DNA from: Heterobilharzia americana
Lineage: Eukaryota > Platyhelminthes > Trematoda > Strigeidida > Schistosomatidae
Reading direction: 5' to 3'
Length of the DNA stretch: 64,000 nucleotides
Assembly: GCA_944470555.2 (NCBI GenBank)
Contig: OX104130.1
Coordinates: 4,526,001 to 4,590,000, forward strand
Positions 24,825 to 36,763 of this stretch are shown here, piece after piece (the first letter of the stretch is position 1; each line of letters opens with the position of its first letter). Made by a program: the position numbers and the translations under genes. The notes below the pieces were generated by a model. It was not told where the DNA came from and did no database searches. It saw nothing but the letters and a program-made list of their open reading frames with translations.

Positions 24825-25195
24825 TGAATATGAAGTTCAGACGGCCAGAAATAATCAGCAACAAGGAACTCTGGCGACGAACCAACCAACAATTTATCGC
24901 TCAACAAATATGCAGAAGGAAGTGGAGATTGATTGGGCATACACTGAGAAGACTGACTGGGGACATCACGTGCCAGACCAGGCACTCGAGTGGAATCCAG
25001 ATGAGAGGCGACGAGTTTGGCCTCCGAGGATGACAAGGAGGAGATCGTGAGAGGAAGAAATGGAGCTTGTGGGCTGTCGTGCAGCCAGGTTCAAGATTTC
25101 AGAGAAGACAGTGGAATAAGGACGTGCTACTGAAGCCCGATGTTTCATTAGGAACCCAAGGGACAAATAATAATAATAATAATATAATAAATAAA
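24825..25195 (+). mobile_element. RTE-like LINE (tail-TAA family), 3' end
   Basis: Frames read FRRPEIISNKELWRRT and RRKWRLIGHTLRR, then the terminal block 'taggaacccaagggacaaataataataataa'. This is the last part of the LINE polyprotein, its stop region and its (TAA)n tail. Frameshifts separate the pieces, and the copy is 5' truncated to under 400 bases. Confidence 0.75.
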
Positions 25196-26399
25196 CAGCA
25201 GTTTTACGGTTTTCACTTCATATTCTTCAACTTTGTGACAAGAATAAATCATGAAAAAAATAATCCTTTAATTCAACGAATTTGGATCCTATACTTGAAT
25301 GCATATCCAAATATTTGTCTATATGAGGCTTGGTAGAAGAAAAAGCTCTGAATTCTTCAACAACCTTTTTTAAATCGGTTATGCTTATGATAATAAGTAA
25401 ATGTTATTATTTTGTATGACGTTTTTTTCGATCCTTACTCACGTAACTCTAATGTGGTTCCATATTCAAAGCCAAGTTCTAACGTGCAAAAACAAAATAG
25501 AAAACAATAATAAAGTGGTTCTTAGTTCTGCTTTTCCAAATCTGATATTTTTTCATTTCATCTTTGCTTATGTCAAAACAAACTGATGGTAATAATACCA
25601 ATACTACTACTACTCACACTACTCTACTACTACTACCAATGATAATAATAATAATAATAGTTGTCATTACTGAAGCAAACATAATTTAACCAATGTTATA
25701 TAAGTGGAAAGAGATTGACTTTCTGGTGCTAAAAAGAGAATACTCTAACCAAGGCAAGTTGTAACAGGAAGTGCAGTGATCAGTGATTCAATGTAAAATA
25801 TACAAAAAAAATTTATGCACATAAAGTTTTAAAGAAAAAAACAGACAAGTTTCACAGTAGACATGGATTTGAAATAAACTTGAAAAGTAAAATAATTTAA
25901 CGCAAAAGTGAAACTTCAGTAGAGTTCTGATAAAATGATTCTCATGTTAGCTGGTTTGAAGCAATCAGCAGGAATCTCTGTTTTGTCAAGGTTTCTTACT
26001 TCATGTTACTCATCAGCAAGACATCAAAGGAACTGATGTCCCGTTTTAGACTGGAAGCTCAATGTCTCAGTCAGTTTCATTGCCTCTGACCTCTTAGGGC
26101 CATGGTTGACCTCCAGTGATTGGTTACTGGAGAGTAGCCAATATATCACTATTGCCGTTCACCTTTTTGGATTTCAGTTTGTTAGACGGAACCGATGGGT
26201 AGCTGACAAGTGCCAACAACCATTAAACCTATGTCGAGAAGAGCTACCCACCGATAACCAGATAACATACATCAAAACTCATTGAGATAGTAACCCATCT
26301 AATTTGGTGATCAAATTGTAAGAAAATGATCCGTAGAAATCGGTGAGTACTCAGAACTAGGTAGCATAAAACTGGTTGTGTGAAACAATTAGCCTCTTT
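25196..26399. other. Unassigned AT-rich stretch with small simple repeats
   Basis: It contains (TAC)n-like 'ctactactactactcacac' near 25600-25640 and (AATA)n patches. Nothing gene-like is visible; an 89-codon frame at 25067-25336 starts within the LINE tail. Confidence 0.4.
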
Positions 26400-27385
26400 G
26401 GTGAATTTTCATAATACAGTAAGAAGATCGGAGGTTATCTGAGGAATGTTATGTATTTGCTCAATACATTTCGAACAGTTTGATCACAAATTCACCTGTC
26501 AAGGCATTTTTAGATGAAAAAGGAAAACAGAGTTGGACATGGTAGATAAATTGATATAATACAATATTTGAAACCCGTAAGGTGTGAACAACCAAGCTTA
26601 TGGAGTTTACCAAAGACACATTAGATAAAATATCCAATTACTAAAGGAGTAAACCTTTGGCACTATGATAGATTATAGTTCACTTTTAGTCTTTTTGTTA
26701 GAAATGTCACACACGTGGATGGCCCTTCAAACATTTAGTCCTACTCCAAAGATGTGGTTCCTATTTTTGGATGATACATTTAAAGTACTAAAATAGGAAC
26801 ACATCAATAGGTTGTTGAAATACATAACTTCCCTAGTGAATGCAATCCACTTTACCTGTGGCCTAAAAAGTGATGGGTGAGTCATTATTGTTGAATACCA
26901 GGATTAAACGAAGTTTAGAGACTAGTATCTATAGGAAACTTTTCCATTGGAATCGCTACTTAGACTTCAAATCCTCTCACCTCATCTCAGTACAAGTAGG
27001 CTTGGTTAAATGCCAAAGTGATAGGCGGAAAAGTTTACTAGTAGACTAGAAAATTTACGTCAAAGAAATTAGACACATCAAGAATATTTCGATAACTCTA
27101 TTAGAAGACGAAGATTATCTCAACAATGTGTGACGTATTTGTTGAATACATTTCAAACAATCTAATTCTCTACACATTCACTTGTCGAGTCAATTTATAT
27201 ATGAAAATGAAACAGAAGTTGAAAGGTCAACTATAGTGAATATGAAAAGGTTGTGACACTAGTCTTGGTAATATAACCTGAAGTTTGCCGAAGCGATAGC
27301 CATTCGTAAACTTAACCCCCCGCTGTGCATACAAAAACAATTTGTTGTTTCATTTAATTTACCTCGATAATTTTTATCTGATTGC
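26400..27385 (+). mobile_element. Penelope-like element relic
   Basis: It begins with the shared 5' block (26414-26560). A decayed RT follows, with FLDDTFKVLK near 26770 in place of the YxDD motif and then an FTCGLKSD segment. It finishes with the C-terminal block near 27293-27345, which translates as EAIAIRKLNPP then CIQKQFV. Stops are frequent. Its 3' part forms the loop of an inverted repeat described separately. Confidence 0.65.
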
Positions 27386-27547
27386 ATTACCAAAACTAGT
27401 GTCACAACTTTTTCATATTCACTATATTTCACCTTTCAATTTCATATATAAAGTGACTTGACAAATAAATGTGTAGGGAATCAGATTGTTCGAAATATAT
27501 TCCGCAAATACATCACATATTGTTCAGATAATCTTCGTCTTCTAATA
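27101..27547. repeat. Hairpin-forming inverted repeat around a Penelope C terminus
   Basis: Arms of about 165 bases (27101-27272 and 27386-27547) are reverse complements with roughly 90 percent identity. Each carries the Penelope 5' block ('agaagacgaagattatct' ... 'catttcgaacaatct'). The 113-base loop encodes the end of the Penelope protein. The 5' block of the element therefore occurs on both sides of its own 3' end in opposite orientations. Confidence 0.8.
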
Positions 27548-27699
27548 ACTTCATCGAAATTTATTAAAGGGACTAGTCGTTTCACATTAAGAATACCTTG
27601 TGTCTCAATAATTATCCAGCCAAATTTATAAATAACTCCATAAAATTGAAAGAAAAATTTAGCAGTGGTAGTAGTAATACATGTGTTATTAAAATGGTG

Positions 27700-28110
27700 A
27701 CATAGTTGAGAGAGAATCCAAAGCCTTTGCTGTTTTACCATACAAGGAAGGCGCCTCAGAAGCATCATGAAAGATTCTCAATACGGCTGTCTGAAATTAA
27801 AGTGTCTGGCATTCAAACTAACAAACTCACTTAGAAAAAAGCTTTGTAGATTGAAAGATCCTATTGATGCAATTAAGCAAGATAATCTAGTTTACCAGAT
27901 TCCTTGCAATGATTGCGAAGTCAAGTATATAGGTCAAAGCAGTGGACCAGGGTCGATTAGAATAACAGAACAAAAACTTAGCCAAATCAAGATGAGTAGA
28001 TCCTAATAAGATAAGAAATCTAGAGAAAAACTCGGCTGTAGTTTTGCATGCGATGACACACAATCACACAGTAGGGTAGGATAGAGCAACAGTGTTGAAA
28101 ACTAACTTAG
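27700..28110 (+). mobile_element. Penelope-like element fragment with GIY-YIG-like region
   Basis: The frame 27767-28006 reads FKLTNSLRKKLCRLKDPID and then VYQIPCNDCEVKYIGQSSG, which is the start of the GIY-YIG endonuclease after the RT. The copy is collinear with the relic at 490-860. The domain breaks off after about 25 residues and downstream frames are scrambled ('gatgagtagatcctaataagat' corresponds to the same point in the first copy). Confidence 0.7.
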
Positions 28111-28389
28111 TTGGTTGGAGGGACAGACTGATATATGGAAAATTCTACTACCCTTGTCATCACAGAGAAGGAGAGCAGATTAGGATTGTATAGACTCTTG
28201 CTCAAAGTTGCGGGGTTACCTGATATGAATATGGGCAATAGTTTGTGTCTGAAACGTTGTCCAGTAAATGATACTGTTTCTTCACTGTGTGACATTTCAA
28301 ATAAACAGACTAAAAATGGAAATAAATTCGATCACAGTGCCCAAGTATTACTCCTATATTAGTGGTCGAAATTAAAGCCAAGTATTAGG
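28111..28389. other. Short unassigned spacer
   Basis: Overlapping ORFs on both strands at 28107-28362 show no motif. No gene is supported. Confidence 0.35.
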
Positions 28390-29015
28390 TAATAACCAAC
28401 TACAGGCAGCGCAGACGAGGATTTCGAAACCAGGATCGGAAAGACAGCAAGACAGGCTTTCATAAATCTGAAACCAGTGTGGAGATCTACTGCAGTCAGC
28501 GCAAATCGTGAACAAGATCCGAATTTCTAACACCAATGTCAAGTCAGTGCTGCTATATAGTTCATAAACTTGGCAAGTCATGAAAAGCACTTGAAACAAA
28601 CTACAGACATTCATCAGCAGCTATCTACTCTCGTTACTGAGGATGGAGATCAGATGGCCAGAAAGAATAAGCAACAAGGAACTCTGGCAACGAACCAATG
28701 AAGCAAGAACCTACCACCCAAGAAATATGCAGACGAAAGTGGAGATGTATCGGGGATACACTGAGAAGGCCGATTGGGGACATCACGTACCAGGCCAGGG
28801 TATCGAGTGAAATCCAAAGGGGAGACGACTAGTTAGGCATCCCAGCTGGAGGTGACATGGAGGAGATCATGTGAGGAAGAAATGAAAGCTTGTGAGCTGT
28901 GGTTGAGCGAGGTTTAAAAGACTGCAAAGAATAGAGTGGGATGGAGGCGTGCTACTGAAGCCCTATGTTCTACTAGGAACCCAACTGGAAAAATAATAAT
29001 AAGATAAAATTACGT
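28390..29015 (+). mobile_element. RTE-like LINE (tail-TAA family), 3' part
   Basis: It starts within the RT C-terminal region ('aggatcggaaagacagcaagacaggc', encoding RIGKTARQ-like sequence). It passes the RWPERISNKELWQRT block near 28650-28700 and ends with 'taggaacccaactgg' and a short AATAATAATAAG tail. Several frameshifts are present. It has the same orientation as the copy at 24825. Confidence 0.75.
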
Positions 29016-29214
29016 AATAATGCAGTCAAGACAGTAAGTAGATATTAACATGAGCCAAGGCATTGTAGTGTAAAGCTTCAGTTCACCACCCCTCCCTCAC
29101 ATCGCCACATCAAGTGTAAAAGCATCAGTGATGAAGGGTAGAGAAATAAGAGAAGTTATGAAATATAATAATAATAATGGTGTGTTTCTCTTGAGATTAA
29201 TAAGGAATTTCTTT
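29016..29214. other. Short unassigned spacer
   Basis: No feature is recognised. Confidence 0.3.
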
Positions 29215-29385
29215 CTAGGAAAATGTTCTCCATGAAACCTGAAAGTCTGGAGTTCGACCACCTATGGGGTCATGCATGCATACTACTGAGGAGTTCCATA
29301 CTACGACGAAACAGCTGTTCAGTGCTTTAGCTTTTCAATGGTTCTTTTGCAGAAAATATCAGTCAATGATCAATACTTACATAAA
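29215..29385 (+). repeat. Hammerhead-bearing repeat (second family), 3' half
   Basis: From 'gaaacctgaaagtctggagttcgacc' (tRNA-like B-box region) it runs into a hammerhead-like core at about 29283-29328: CTGAGGA, GTTCC, loop, ACGAC, GAAA, CAGCTGTT, CAGTGC. The core residues CUGANGA and GAAA and a permissible GUU triplet are present, but helix II has mismatches and helix I is weak. Confidence 0.6.
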
Positions 29386-29397
29386 AAATAAATAATG

Positions 29398-31563
29398 ATG
29401 ATGGTCACACCATATCACCCACCGGATGAATGGTAAAGTACACAACGGGATACCTGAAGATCATGAGTTGGGTCCCTCATGGAGTCCCCGCTGCCCACTC
29501 AATATCAAGTAGGGTCATACTACAATGAAACAGCTGTCCAATACTTTTAGGTTTTCAATGCTTCTTCATCTGATGTCAGCTTATCATGAGTAGCATACTG
29601 AATATTGATAAAAATCTGTAGCATCCTCCCAACTCTACAGAATATTTATGTATTGTGATAGTTTCTTCTGACTCTAGATATATAAGACAATAGAGTTGAT
29701 GCAACCATCAACTGGAAAGTCTACAGAGATCACATTTCAATCAGAATTCCTGAATTCATACTAAAAATTGTTAATGATGACACATTTTTAGATGGAAAAC
29801 TAAAATTAACCTTATCTAAAGTATTTACATAACTTAGTTTACATACTTAACCATCAGTGGATTGTATTTTTATACACTAATAAACTGAAAATTTGTTACT
29901 GTCAAAACACTGGATCCAATTACACACCTGGATGAAATAGTCACATTTTACAATGAAACTACTATTAACGTCCAAGTGGAATAATCTACATACATTTTTA
30001 CTGGTAAAATGATTTTCATTATGTGATAAGAAGACGAAGGTTATCTGAGAAATTCGATGTATTCATACAATATACATTTCGAACAATCTGATCACACATT
30101 TACTTGTTAAGGTATTTTATATATGGAGGATGAGATTAGGGTAGGGATTGTAAGGACAAAATGTTATCCATTCTCGAAGACAAAAGCAAATTAATGGAAG
30201 ACCATCGGACAGAGGAGATAAAAAATTAGAAAGAAAAGTAACTACAAGTTTATTGAAACTTCTTAACATGAATGCTATTGACAAAGAGAAATTTCATTCA
30301 TTAAAACCCGTAGAATGTGAGCACCTAAATTTCTATGCTTTATTCAACATGCATAAAGTGAATATCCCATTGCGTCCGATACCATCGATGTATTGTTCCC
30401 CAACACACTACTTTACAAAATGGCTAAACCAAATGATAAGTACATTTGGAAATCAATTACACAAGTTTGCATTAAAATATACTTCTGAACATTAGACAAT
30501 GTATTCTCCTGATGTAAACTCTTCACTCACCATTGTCTATTCAACCAATACTGTTGACATTCTTATCCCTCAAACAGTTATTACGATTATGCTCTGTTGA
30601 CGTTCACTTCACTCTCAAACGTAATTCATTTCCACAAGTTGGTTGGGTGTCACCCTGGATAATCCCCTATGACCGTCATTACCTACAGTCTATATGTCAC
30701 ATGTAAAACTTTTGACCGATTATTCTATCAACAAAGTCCCTCTATAGAGGAGATATATTGATGATATCTTACTGACATGTTGCAACAATGATGAGGATGT
30801 GAAAAGACTTCTACATCGACTTAACACCATACAGTGTCACATCAGTTGATCGTGTGAAGTAGAAAACAACGATAAGATTCCTTTGCTTCACATGTTGTTA
30901 ACTGGAAGAGAAGATGGATTGATGAAAGGATCAGTGTATAACAGGCCCACGTTGACTGGACATTACCTAAACCCTTCAGAGTTTCTGTCGACTACGGTGC
31001 CAATGAGGTTTAGTAGAATACTTATTCGAAAGGATTCAACATATCTGCATAGCAGGAGCATTGGAGGAAGAAATCGAATGCTTCACAGAGACACAATTGA
31101 GTAATGCATATCCACTGAAGTTGATCAATCGTTATGAAAACGTGTCAACGTCAAGAACCACTTAGTTTTACATGAGGCTACAATTATGGGAAGGAATCGA
31201 AGAGGAAGATGCTGAGATGATGGATAAACTGAGCTGTTAGAGAGACATACTATGCAGTCAGATTGAGCACTGTAGAGGAGACGAAACGTGTTCTTCAAGA
31301 CAAACTTTATCACTACGTGGTTGATTATATCACATCTTGCTGTGTAAGCCAACTCATATATGTGTGTGTGGTGACACATGGATTGGGAGGAGTGATTGAG
31401 CTATGAAGTTGTGGTGTGGTGGAATATATCACTAAATGACTGTACAATGTTACATTCAAATGGTTTCGATGAATACAGTTGGGAGACAGATGTCATCTTC
31501 TGTAGGTCGACACATGATAGAAGCAGGTGAGAGGACTGACTTGAAAACAGGCTTTAGAGCATT
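29398..31563. repeat. Right arm of the 2.16 kb inverted repeat
   Basis: This is the reverse-complement partner of 19083-21245. Read on plus it holds a decayed tRNA-head/hammerhead unit (29400-29610, with GAAACAGCTGTCC preserved), an AT-rich middle, the Penelope 5' block (30025-30135) and RT fragments. At 31563 the match to the left arm ends inside the Penelope coding region, and a different hammerhead repeat begins. Confidence 0.9.
29980..31563 (+). mobile_element. Penelope-like element relic (copy of the left-arm element)
   Basis: The frame 30253-30495 reads FYALFNMHKVNIPLRPIPSMY, equivalent to the YGLPKIHKTGLPLRPI block of the better copy at 1868. The frame 30883-31104 reads GSVYNRPTLTGHYL. 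A degraded RT active-site region lies near 30745-30780 ('gagatatattgatgatatctt', encoding RYIDDIL). The MGSP-type block is lost. The end of the protein is missing because the copy is cut at 31563. It shares lesions with the left-arm element, so both derive from one already defective master or from duplication. Confidence 0.75.
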
Positions 31564-31675
31564 TAGAGCACTGCTGAGGAGTCCCATGCTGGGACGAAAA
31601 GGCTGCCCGGTACTTCTAGGTTTCTAATGTTCCTCCAACTGATGTAAGTCCATGGTAAATTCCAGTCTAAAATCA
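31553..31675 (+). repeat. Hammerhead-bearing repeat (second family), 3' half joined to Penelope relic
   Basis: The core reads GAGCACTG-CTGAGGA-GTCCC-ATGCT-GGGAC-GAAA, with helix II perfectly paired. The cleavage side is changed to GGCTGCCCGGTAC, so the triplet is GCC rather than GUC and helix I is damaged. The usual tail ('ccaactgatgtaagtccatggtaaattcc') follows. The junction with the Penelope relic is marked by an exact tandem 9-mer, tttagagca, at 31553-31561 and 31562-31570. Confidence 0.7.
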
Positions 31676-31984
31676 ATTGATAAACCTCCATATAGAATTG
31701 GTCAGTCTATGGTTTCTTTTTTTTTGTTTTACTCCACTATTTTATTATCCGACTGCCATCAAGTCATCTTTTGAATTTCTTTCAAATTTTGAGTTGTTCG
31801 GTGTGCAGATATTGGTACCTTTTCAATGGTGGACGTGGCAACTAACGTCAATGTTCAGTTCTATATTAGTTCAGTTATTCAAAAGAGTTTTACAGTAAGC
31901 GTCTTTCAAATAAGACTAAGACTTACAAACTATAACATCAAAACTGTACTTTAATCGTCATACAAGAAGTGGTTTTTGAGACTC
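31676..31984. other. Unassigned AT-rich spacer
   Basis: A 73-codon plus ORF (31677-31898) is aromatic-rich and lacks motifs. No gene is supported. Confidence 0.3.
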
Positions 31985-32150
31985 AACGATCCAGTGGATA
32001 ACACTTAGGCGTTTGAAGTGATTGGTTTTGGGTCTAATTCCTAGTGGGAACAACACCACTCACTAGAAGGCAGCTATATCCAGCTGACGAGTCCCGGATG
32101 GACGAAACCAGCCACCTGGATTCGCTTCCTAACCACTATTCGTGATTTAT
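31985..32150 (+). repeat. Sm-alpha-like SINE with well-preserved hammerhead
   Basis: A tRNA-like head (ccagtggataacacttaggcg ... ttgggtctaattcc) is followed by 'gtgggaacaacaccactcac' and the hammerhead at about 32088-32125: ATCCAG-CTGACGA-GTCC-CGGAT-GGAC-GAAA, then CTGGAT. Helices I and II pair perfectly and the CUGANGA and GAAA boxes are intact. The expected cleavage triplet before CTGGAT reads CAC instead of GUC, which breaks the A15.1-U16.1 pair. Known Sm-alpha ribozymes cleave at GUC, so this copy is probably inactive despite its good fold. Confidence 0.7.
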
Positions 32151-35100
32151 ATCTCAAAGTTAGTGCTTAAAAAATCAAATAACTTCCTTAAAGTTAATGT
32201 AAAATCTGATAGAAATGTGGACTGATTTTAGAAGAGGAGAGGTCGACTGTTAAGTATTTAAACGGTAGATAAAAAGATAATTAAAGTAGGAAATTTTTAA
32301 ACCAAGTGATTAGCAAAATTAGAATCCTGTTTCAATCAAGATTAATAGAGATGGATAGATCTGTAAAAACGGCTTCAACTTTAAGATATTTTCAATAAGC
32401 GGATAAATGCTTCACAGTAAACCCGTGAAGATTCATTTTGATTTCGTTAAGCTACACATATTACATGTTATTGACGGATCCCACAAATCTTGATAGGCGG
32501 CAGTGAAATGTACTCTGCAATCCTGTGTGTATACGTGCAGTAGGCAATCAAACAACAACATAACATACAATTTGTCTAAGTATCACATCTTTATAGCATT
32601 TTCCTGTTAGAAGTAAGTTCAGAGATATCTATAATATGTGACAAAGCTAAAAAAATGAGAAGAGATCTGAAATTTAGTATATGCCGAGGTTTATTTCAAG
32701 TGAAAACGGTCCAAGCAAAAACCTGAAGCAACGCTTGGTTATCGAAAGCTAGTAAAATGAAACAATTGAACAGTTACTCTATAAGAAACTCATTTCGTGA
32801 ACGAAATTTCAGTAGCTCTCTAAGGATTGTAAAGAACTAAACTAGACCGTGAGGGTGTTAAATAGTGCTTCATTAACCCAAGACAGCCTGTGGGATTAAC
32901 CTTTCATAAGCTACTAGAATTCTGGTAGGAAAGTGGATTAACATCTAAGATGGTACTGGTGAAAGTGCTTTGGTTATTTTGTAACTTTTACTCAGTTAAA
33001 GTTTAGTGGATGCCTTTCTGCACTGACTGCATGAATGACTAATCTCACGTATTATCATATGTTAGCAGTATATGACGTATACATTTGAAATGGTGGTACT
33101 ATTCACTTGCTTATCCAACACTCTCTGGAAGAAATAAGATGGTTTCTGTGCAAAGGATCAATGACTATTTTTTTGAACTTCTCCTAATATATAGGAATAA
33201 TAATTTAAGGGTTTGATTTAGTTAAGTTTTCACCATCCCATAAGTACTTATTTCTTCAGTATCTTGTGGAACAGAAATGCACTGATAGCGTTTGTTGTGT
33301 TAATGTATTTTCTAATGCCCGAAACAATTTTCCTACAGCACTATTAACCAAACTGCAACCCGTGGATCTGTGGTGAACAAAGAGATGTCTTTAAAAACTA
33401 GAAGTTTACGAGCCAAGAAAGTTATATGGACAAGTTTAAAAGAGGCTGGTCATACTTAAGTGAATAAATTTTGAAGTCAACAGAGATAAGGTTTGAATTT
33501 GATTTTTTACCAAGCACAGGAAAGACGGAAATCTCTTCATTCAGGAAGTAACCCAAAAAGCACAAGATTTTTAATTCACATGCCGCTAAGCTGCCGAAGT
33601 TCTTGATAGTTGACCACAATTGCTGGCATCGTTCAAAAATACCCTTTTTGACAAAATTCTTAATATCTCAGGAGATTACTCCTAATTCTAATAGACAACA
33701 AATACGTAATATAGGTGACAGTGTAATTTTATTATCACTTTAATTGCATGAGAAAAATTATCACATTTCTAACAGACATTAAAAGTGGGTGGCTGAATTG
33801 ACTGGTCTATTTTTAGATGCAGACAAGATGGAAAAATACGTCAATACTGTGGACCCTAAAATGAGTTGAACTGAAACACTTAGTTATGCAGAAACCTTTC
33901 AGGCCATTGACGAGTCTGTATAGTCTCTAAAATTTACCCATTTGTAGATACAATAGACTGAACTAAATACTAGGTACGGCTTCTAAGATCACACTTTAGA
34001 TAACGTACACTCATTGTTTTCTTCAGTGTAAACACTTCTGGTTTTTAATTCCAATACAAGGTTCAGTCACATGATAAATGATCCGAAAGTGAATTACCTT
34101 CATATTTATTATTCTTTCAAACCTAAGCTTTCAGATATCACCATAAGTATTTCGAAAGTGCAGTCTAACTAAAGCTCATAAAAATTTTAATCTCACACAA
34201 TAGCCTCAAAATCAAACATCAAAACATGATTTTTAACTCTCTTTCATAGTTCACCTTTGGCTAGTGATAGAAATTCAGGAGTAAGTTAGCAATTTACCTC
34301 ATACGTAGCAAATTATTAGTTTAATTACAACCAGAGGTGTGATCGCCACTTTTTTGCAGAAATTAGGCAAGATAATGCAATACCAACATTACAACTGACC
34401 GGTATTCTTACCTTAAGTTCACCAAAAAGGTAGCTGAAACATTTTTGCAAGGCATGACTGAATGGCTAAACTTAACATACATTAGTTTTATGTCCGCAGG
34501 AATTGTAGAATGTTATTAACTGCGAAGTGTTAGCTTAGCAGTCAGACTCTACAGATGTTTTGCATGCAGCATTTAGCCACAAACCGCCTTCATACGGCAT
34601 AACATGCATAGTTGCAAACAACTGAAAAAAAGATAAGATGCATTCAATTACTTGTTTGTTAACAGAAGTTAATTTCAGAAATGAATCACTCTGTGGTACT
34701 CACAAAACATCACCGTATGTATGCAGCAAGGGTTCGTTTGCCGTAAGTTTCGTAAAGCGACAGGATGTTGACGAATTTCGAACAACAACACACTTTTTTA
34801 CAGGTGACAAACACTGAAATTAATAACTGTGACTAGATAATAGGAAGCTATTTCACTTCAAAGCGACTCCTAAGTAACCTTCATTCTGAGTTCTTACCAC
34901 ACCAAATAAAATGTCCGAAAAGTTTTATTCTTCCAATACTCTTTTGTGCAGAGAATACTGCTCTCCAGCCTGGCCCCTAATATTGAGAGACGACTTCAAG
35001 CATTAAGCGGGGTGTGACAATTTTCTAAGCCGCATTTACTGTGGTTTTAATTACACGCATATGCCAAATTATAACACATATGATGCGTATCAGTGCAGTT

Positions 35101-36100
35101 AAAGACTTCCATCTTCTATTATCAGTGCTGAACGTGAATCTTTTCTGAAAAAAATAATTCTGGCAGTAATTTTAAGGTTAAAGATGTGTGGTATCGCATA
35201 TGATAAACGCGTTTACTATCCATTATCAAGAAGAAGCTAAACAAACTGTAGTCAGACCTATTAAAAAAAATGATACAAATTTATGTAGACAGATGCGCAT
35301 AGTCATTTTATTAAGCAAAGGGTTAATAGTAACATTAGTCATTTTATATTCACTGGTTGTTCACTAGCACAAAACAATTGTTTCGAGTGTTAAAAATTAC
35401 CTTGAAAGTCAACAATGACGTATGGGTCACTCTTCCCAGATATTTCCACATTTTTTAGGTTGTTAGCTTTCTTCACATTAACATGAAGCGCATACATGTT
35501 TCACTAACCAAAAGTAACACAGAAAACCAAAGGTCGTAAAAGACCTAGAAAAATGTGTTTAGTGGCTTAAATGCATGCTGTTCGTCATTCAATAAGTAGA
35601 CAGAATTATGAAGTAATTCACAACAATCGACCTCCTCCTAATTTCTAACATAGAAATTTGACTCCAAATGCTATAGCTGGTGGATATTTCTCTAGATGCA
35701 CATGGATACTAAGCGTTTTCCCAACGACATTTCACATCATCTATTTTGTGGAAATTATTCCATAAAGTCAGGTTAGCTTATACCCTCACGGCTGTCCTGA
35801 ATTCGGAAGCTATATGTCTAAAGTTTTGGATGCTTTGTAACCACAGTTGGTAAAATAACTTATGCAATCAATGAGGCACCCTTTACCTGTATTCCACAGA
35901 ACGTTATATCCCTGGCTTTCCCCAGTCTTCAGAAATGCACGGGCTTTGTTTTACTGCAGTTTCGGTAAATTTCATTCCAGTCAGTTATAGAAAAAGACTC
36001 TGAACGATACTTATTGCTTTTGATAAGGAGTGTTGTTCGTCATTTCAAGTGTGATGACTCTTGCTGAGCGACAGTAGAAAAATTTTCATACGGCTGGAAA
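32151..36100. other. Long unassigned stretch
   Basis: About 4 kb contains only ORFs of up to 65 codons, without motifs, and no recognised repeat family. The base composition is similar to introns elsewhere in the window. It could be intergenic DNA or very old repeat sequence. Confidence 0.4.
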
Positions 36101-36129
36101 GCTTTTATGATTTTTTGAGCGCTTCAGTG

Positions 36130-36763
36130 TTTTAAAATTTCAGGTGTCCAAGATCCTGCGCTTGATTTCTGTAAGGTTCTAAAATACATACTGTTTTAAC
36201 TTGTCGTATCACTCCATGTATTTGTTAAGAGAAAGGCTGTATGCAGCTGCATGAACCGTTTTTACTATGACCGGGCTCCTATTTGATGTGAGGGCCATGA
36301 TGGCTGAAACCACTGTAGCATGCACAGGTCTCCTCTCGATGAAGTGCACTGAACCTAGCAGAAGTAGTTGCGCGAACTGATGAAGACTGGGGTTTTCATG
36401 GGACGAAAGGCTTTTTGGACGTGACATCAGCTTGCTAATCTCATCCTGAGGGAAGGTTCTAGTCGAATGAAAGAAAACCGAGGGCCGCTTGTTGAAAGCT
36501 CAAGACTTGTGGCAGTGTTCCTCAACAAGTTTTTCGAAAGTAAGGTCTGACTGCCCTTCATTCAGAAGAAAAGTATCCTGCTTCTGTCTTTGGTTAGACT
36601 CACAGCACAAATTTTGCTCAGACCCGGTGAATAAATGGAAGAGATGTTTACATTTGGGGGCCTGTAAGATGGGAAGGCCCTCAGATCAGAAGTGAGATAT
36701 ACCATTGGTTGTATATTTGAGGGTTACTTCTCGAACAAAAGCCTCAGGCCTGATTCCTTGAAG
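36130..36763 (-). pseudogene. Uncharacterised coding-like relic, left part (interrupted by the LTR element)
   Basis: Minus frames show protein-like stretches separated by frameshifts: LLFEK then a stop just left of the LTR insertion, then PKCKHLFHLFTGSEQNLCC and DLTFEKLVEEHCHKS, then FPQDEISKLMSRPKSLSS followed by ALTSNRSPVIVKTVHAAAYS (36209-36427). Amino-acid use is unlike random ORFs. I do not recognise the family; an old transposable element protein is the likeliest source. The right part lies beyond the inserted retrotransposon at 41396 and onward. Confidence 0.3.
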
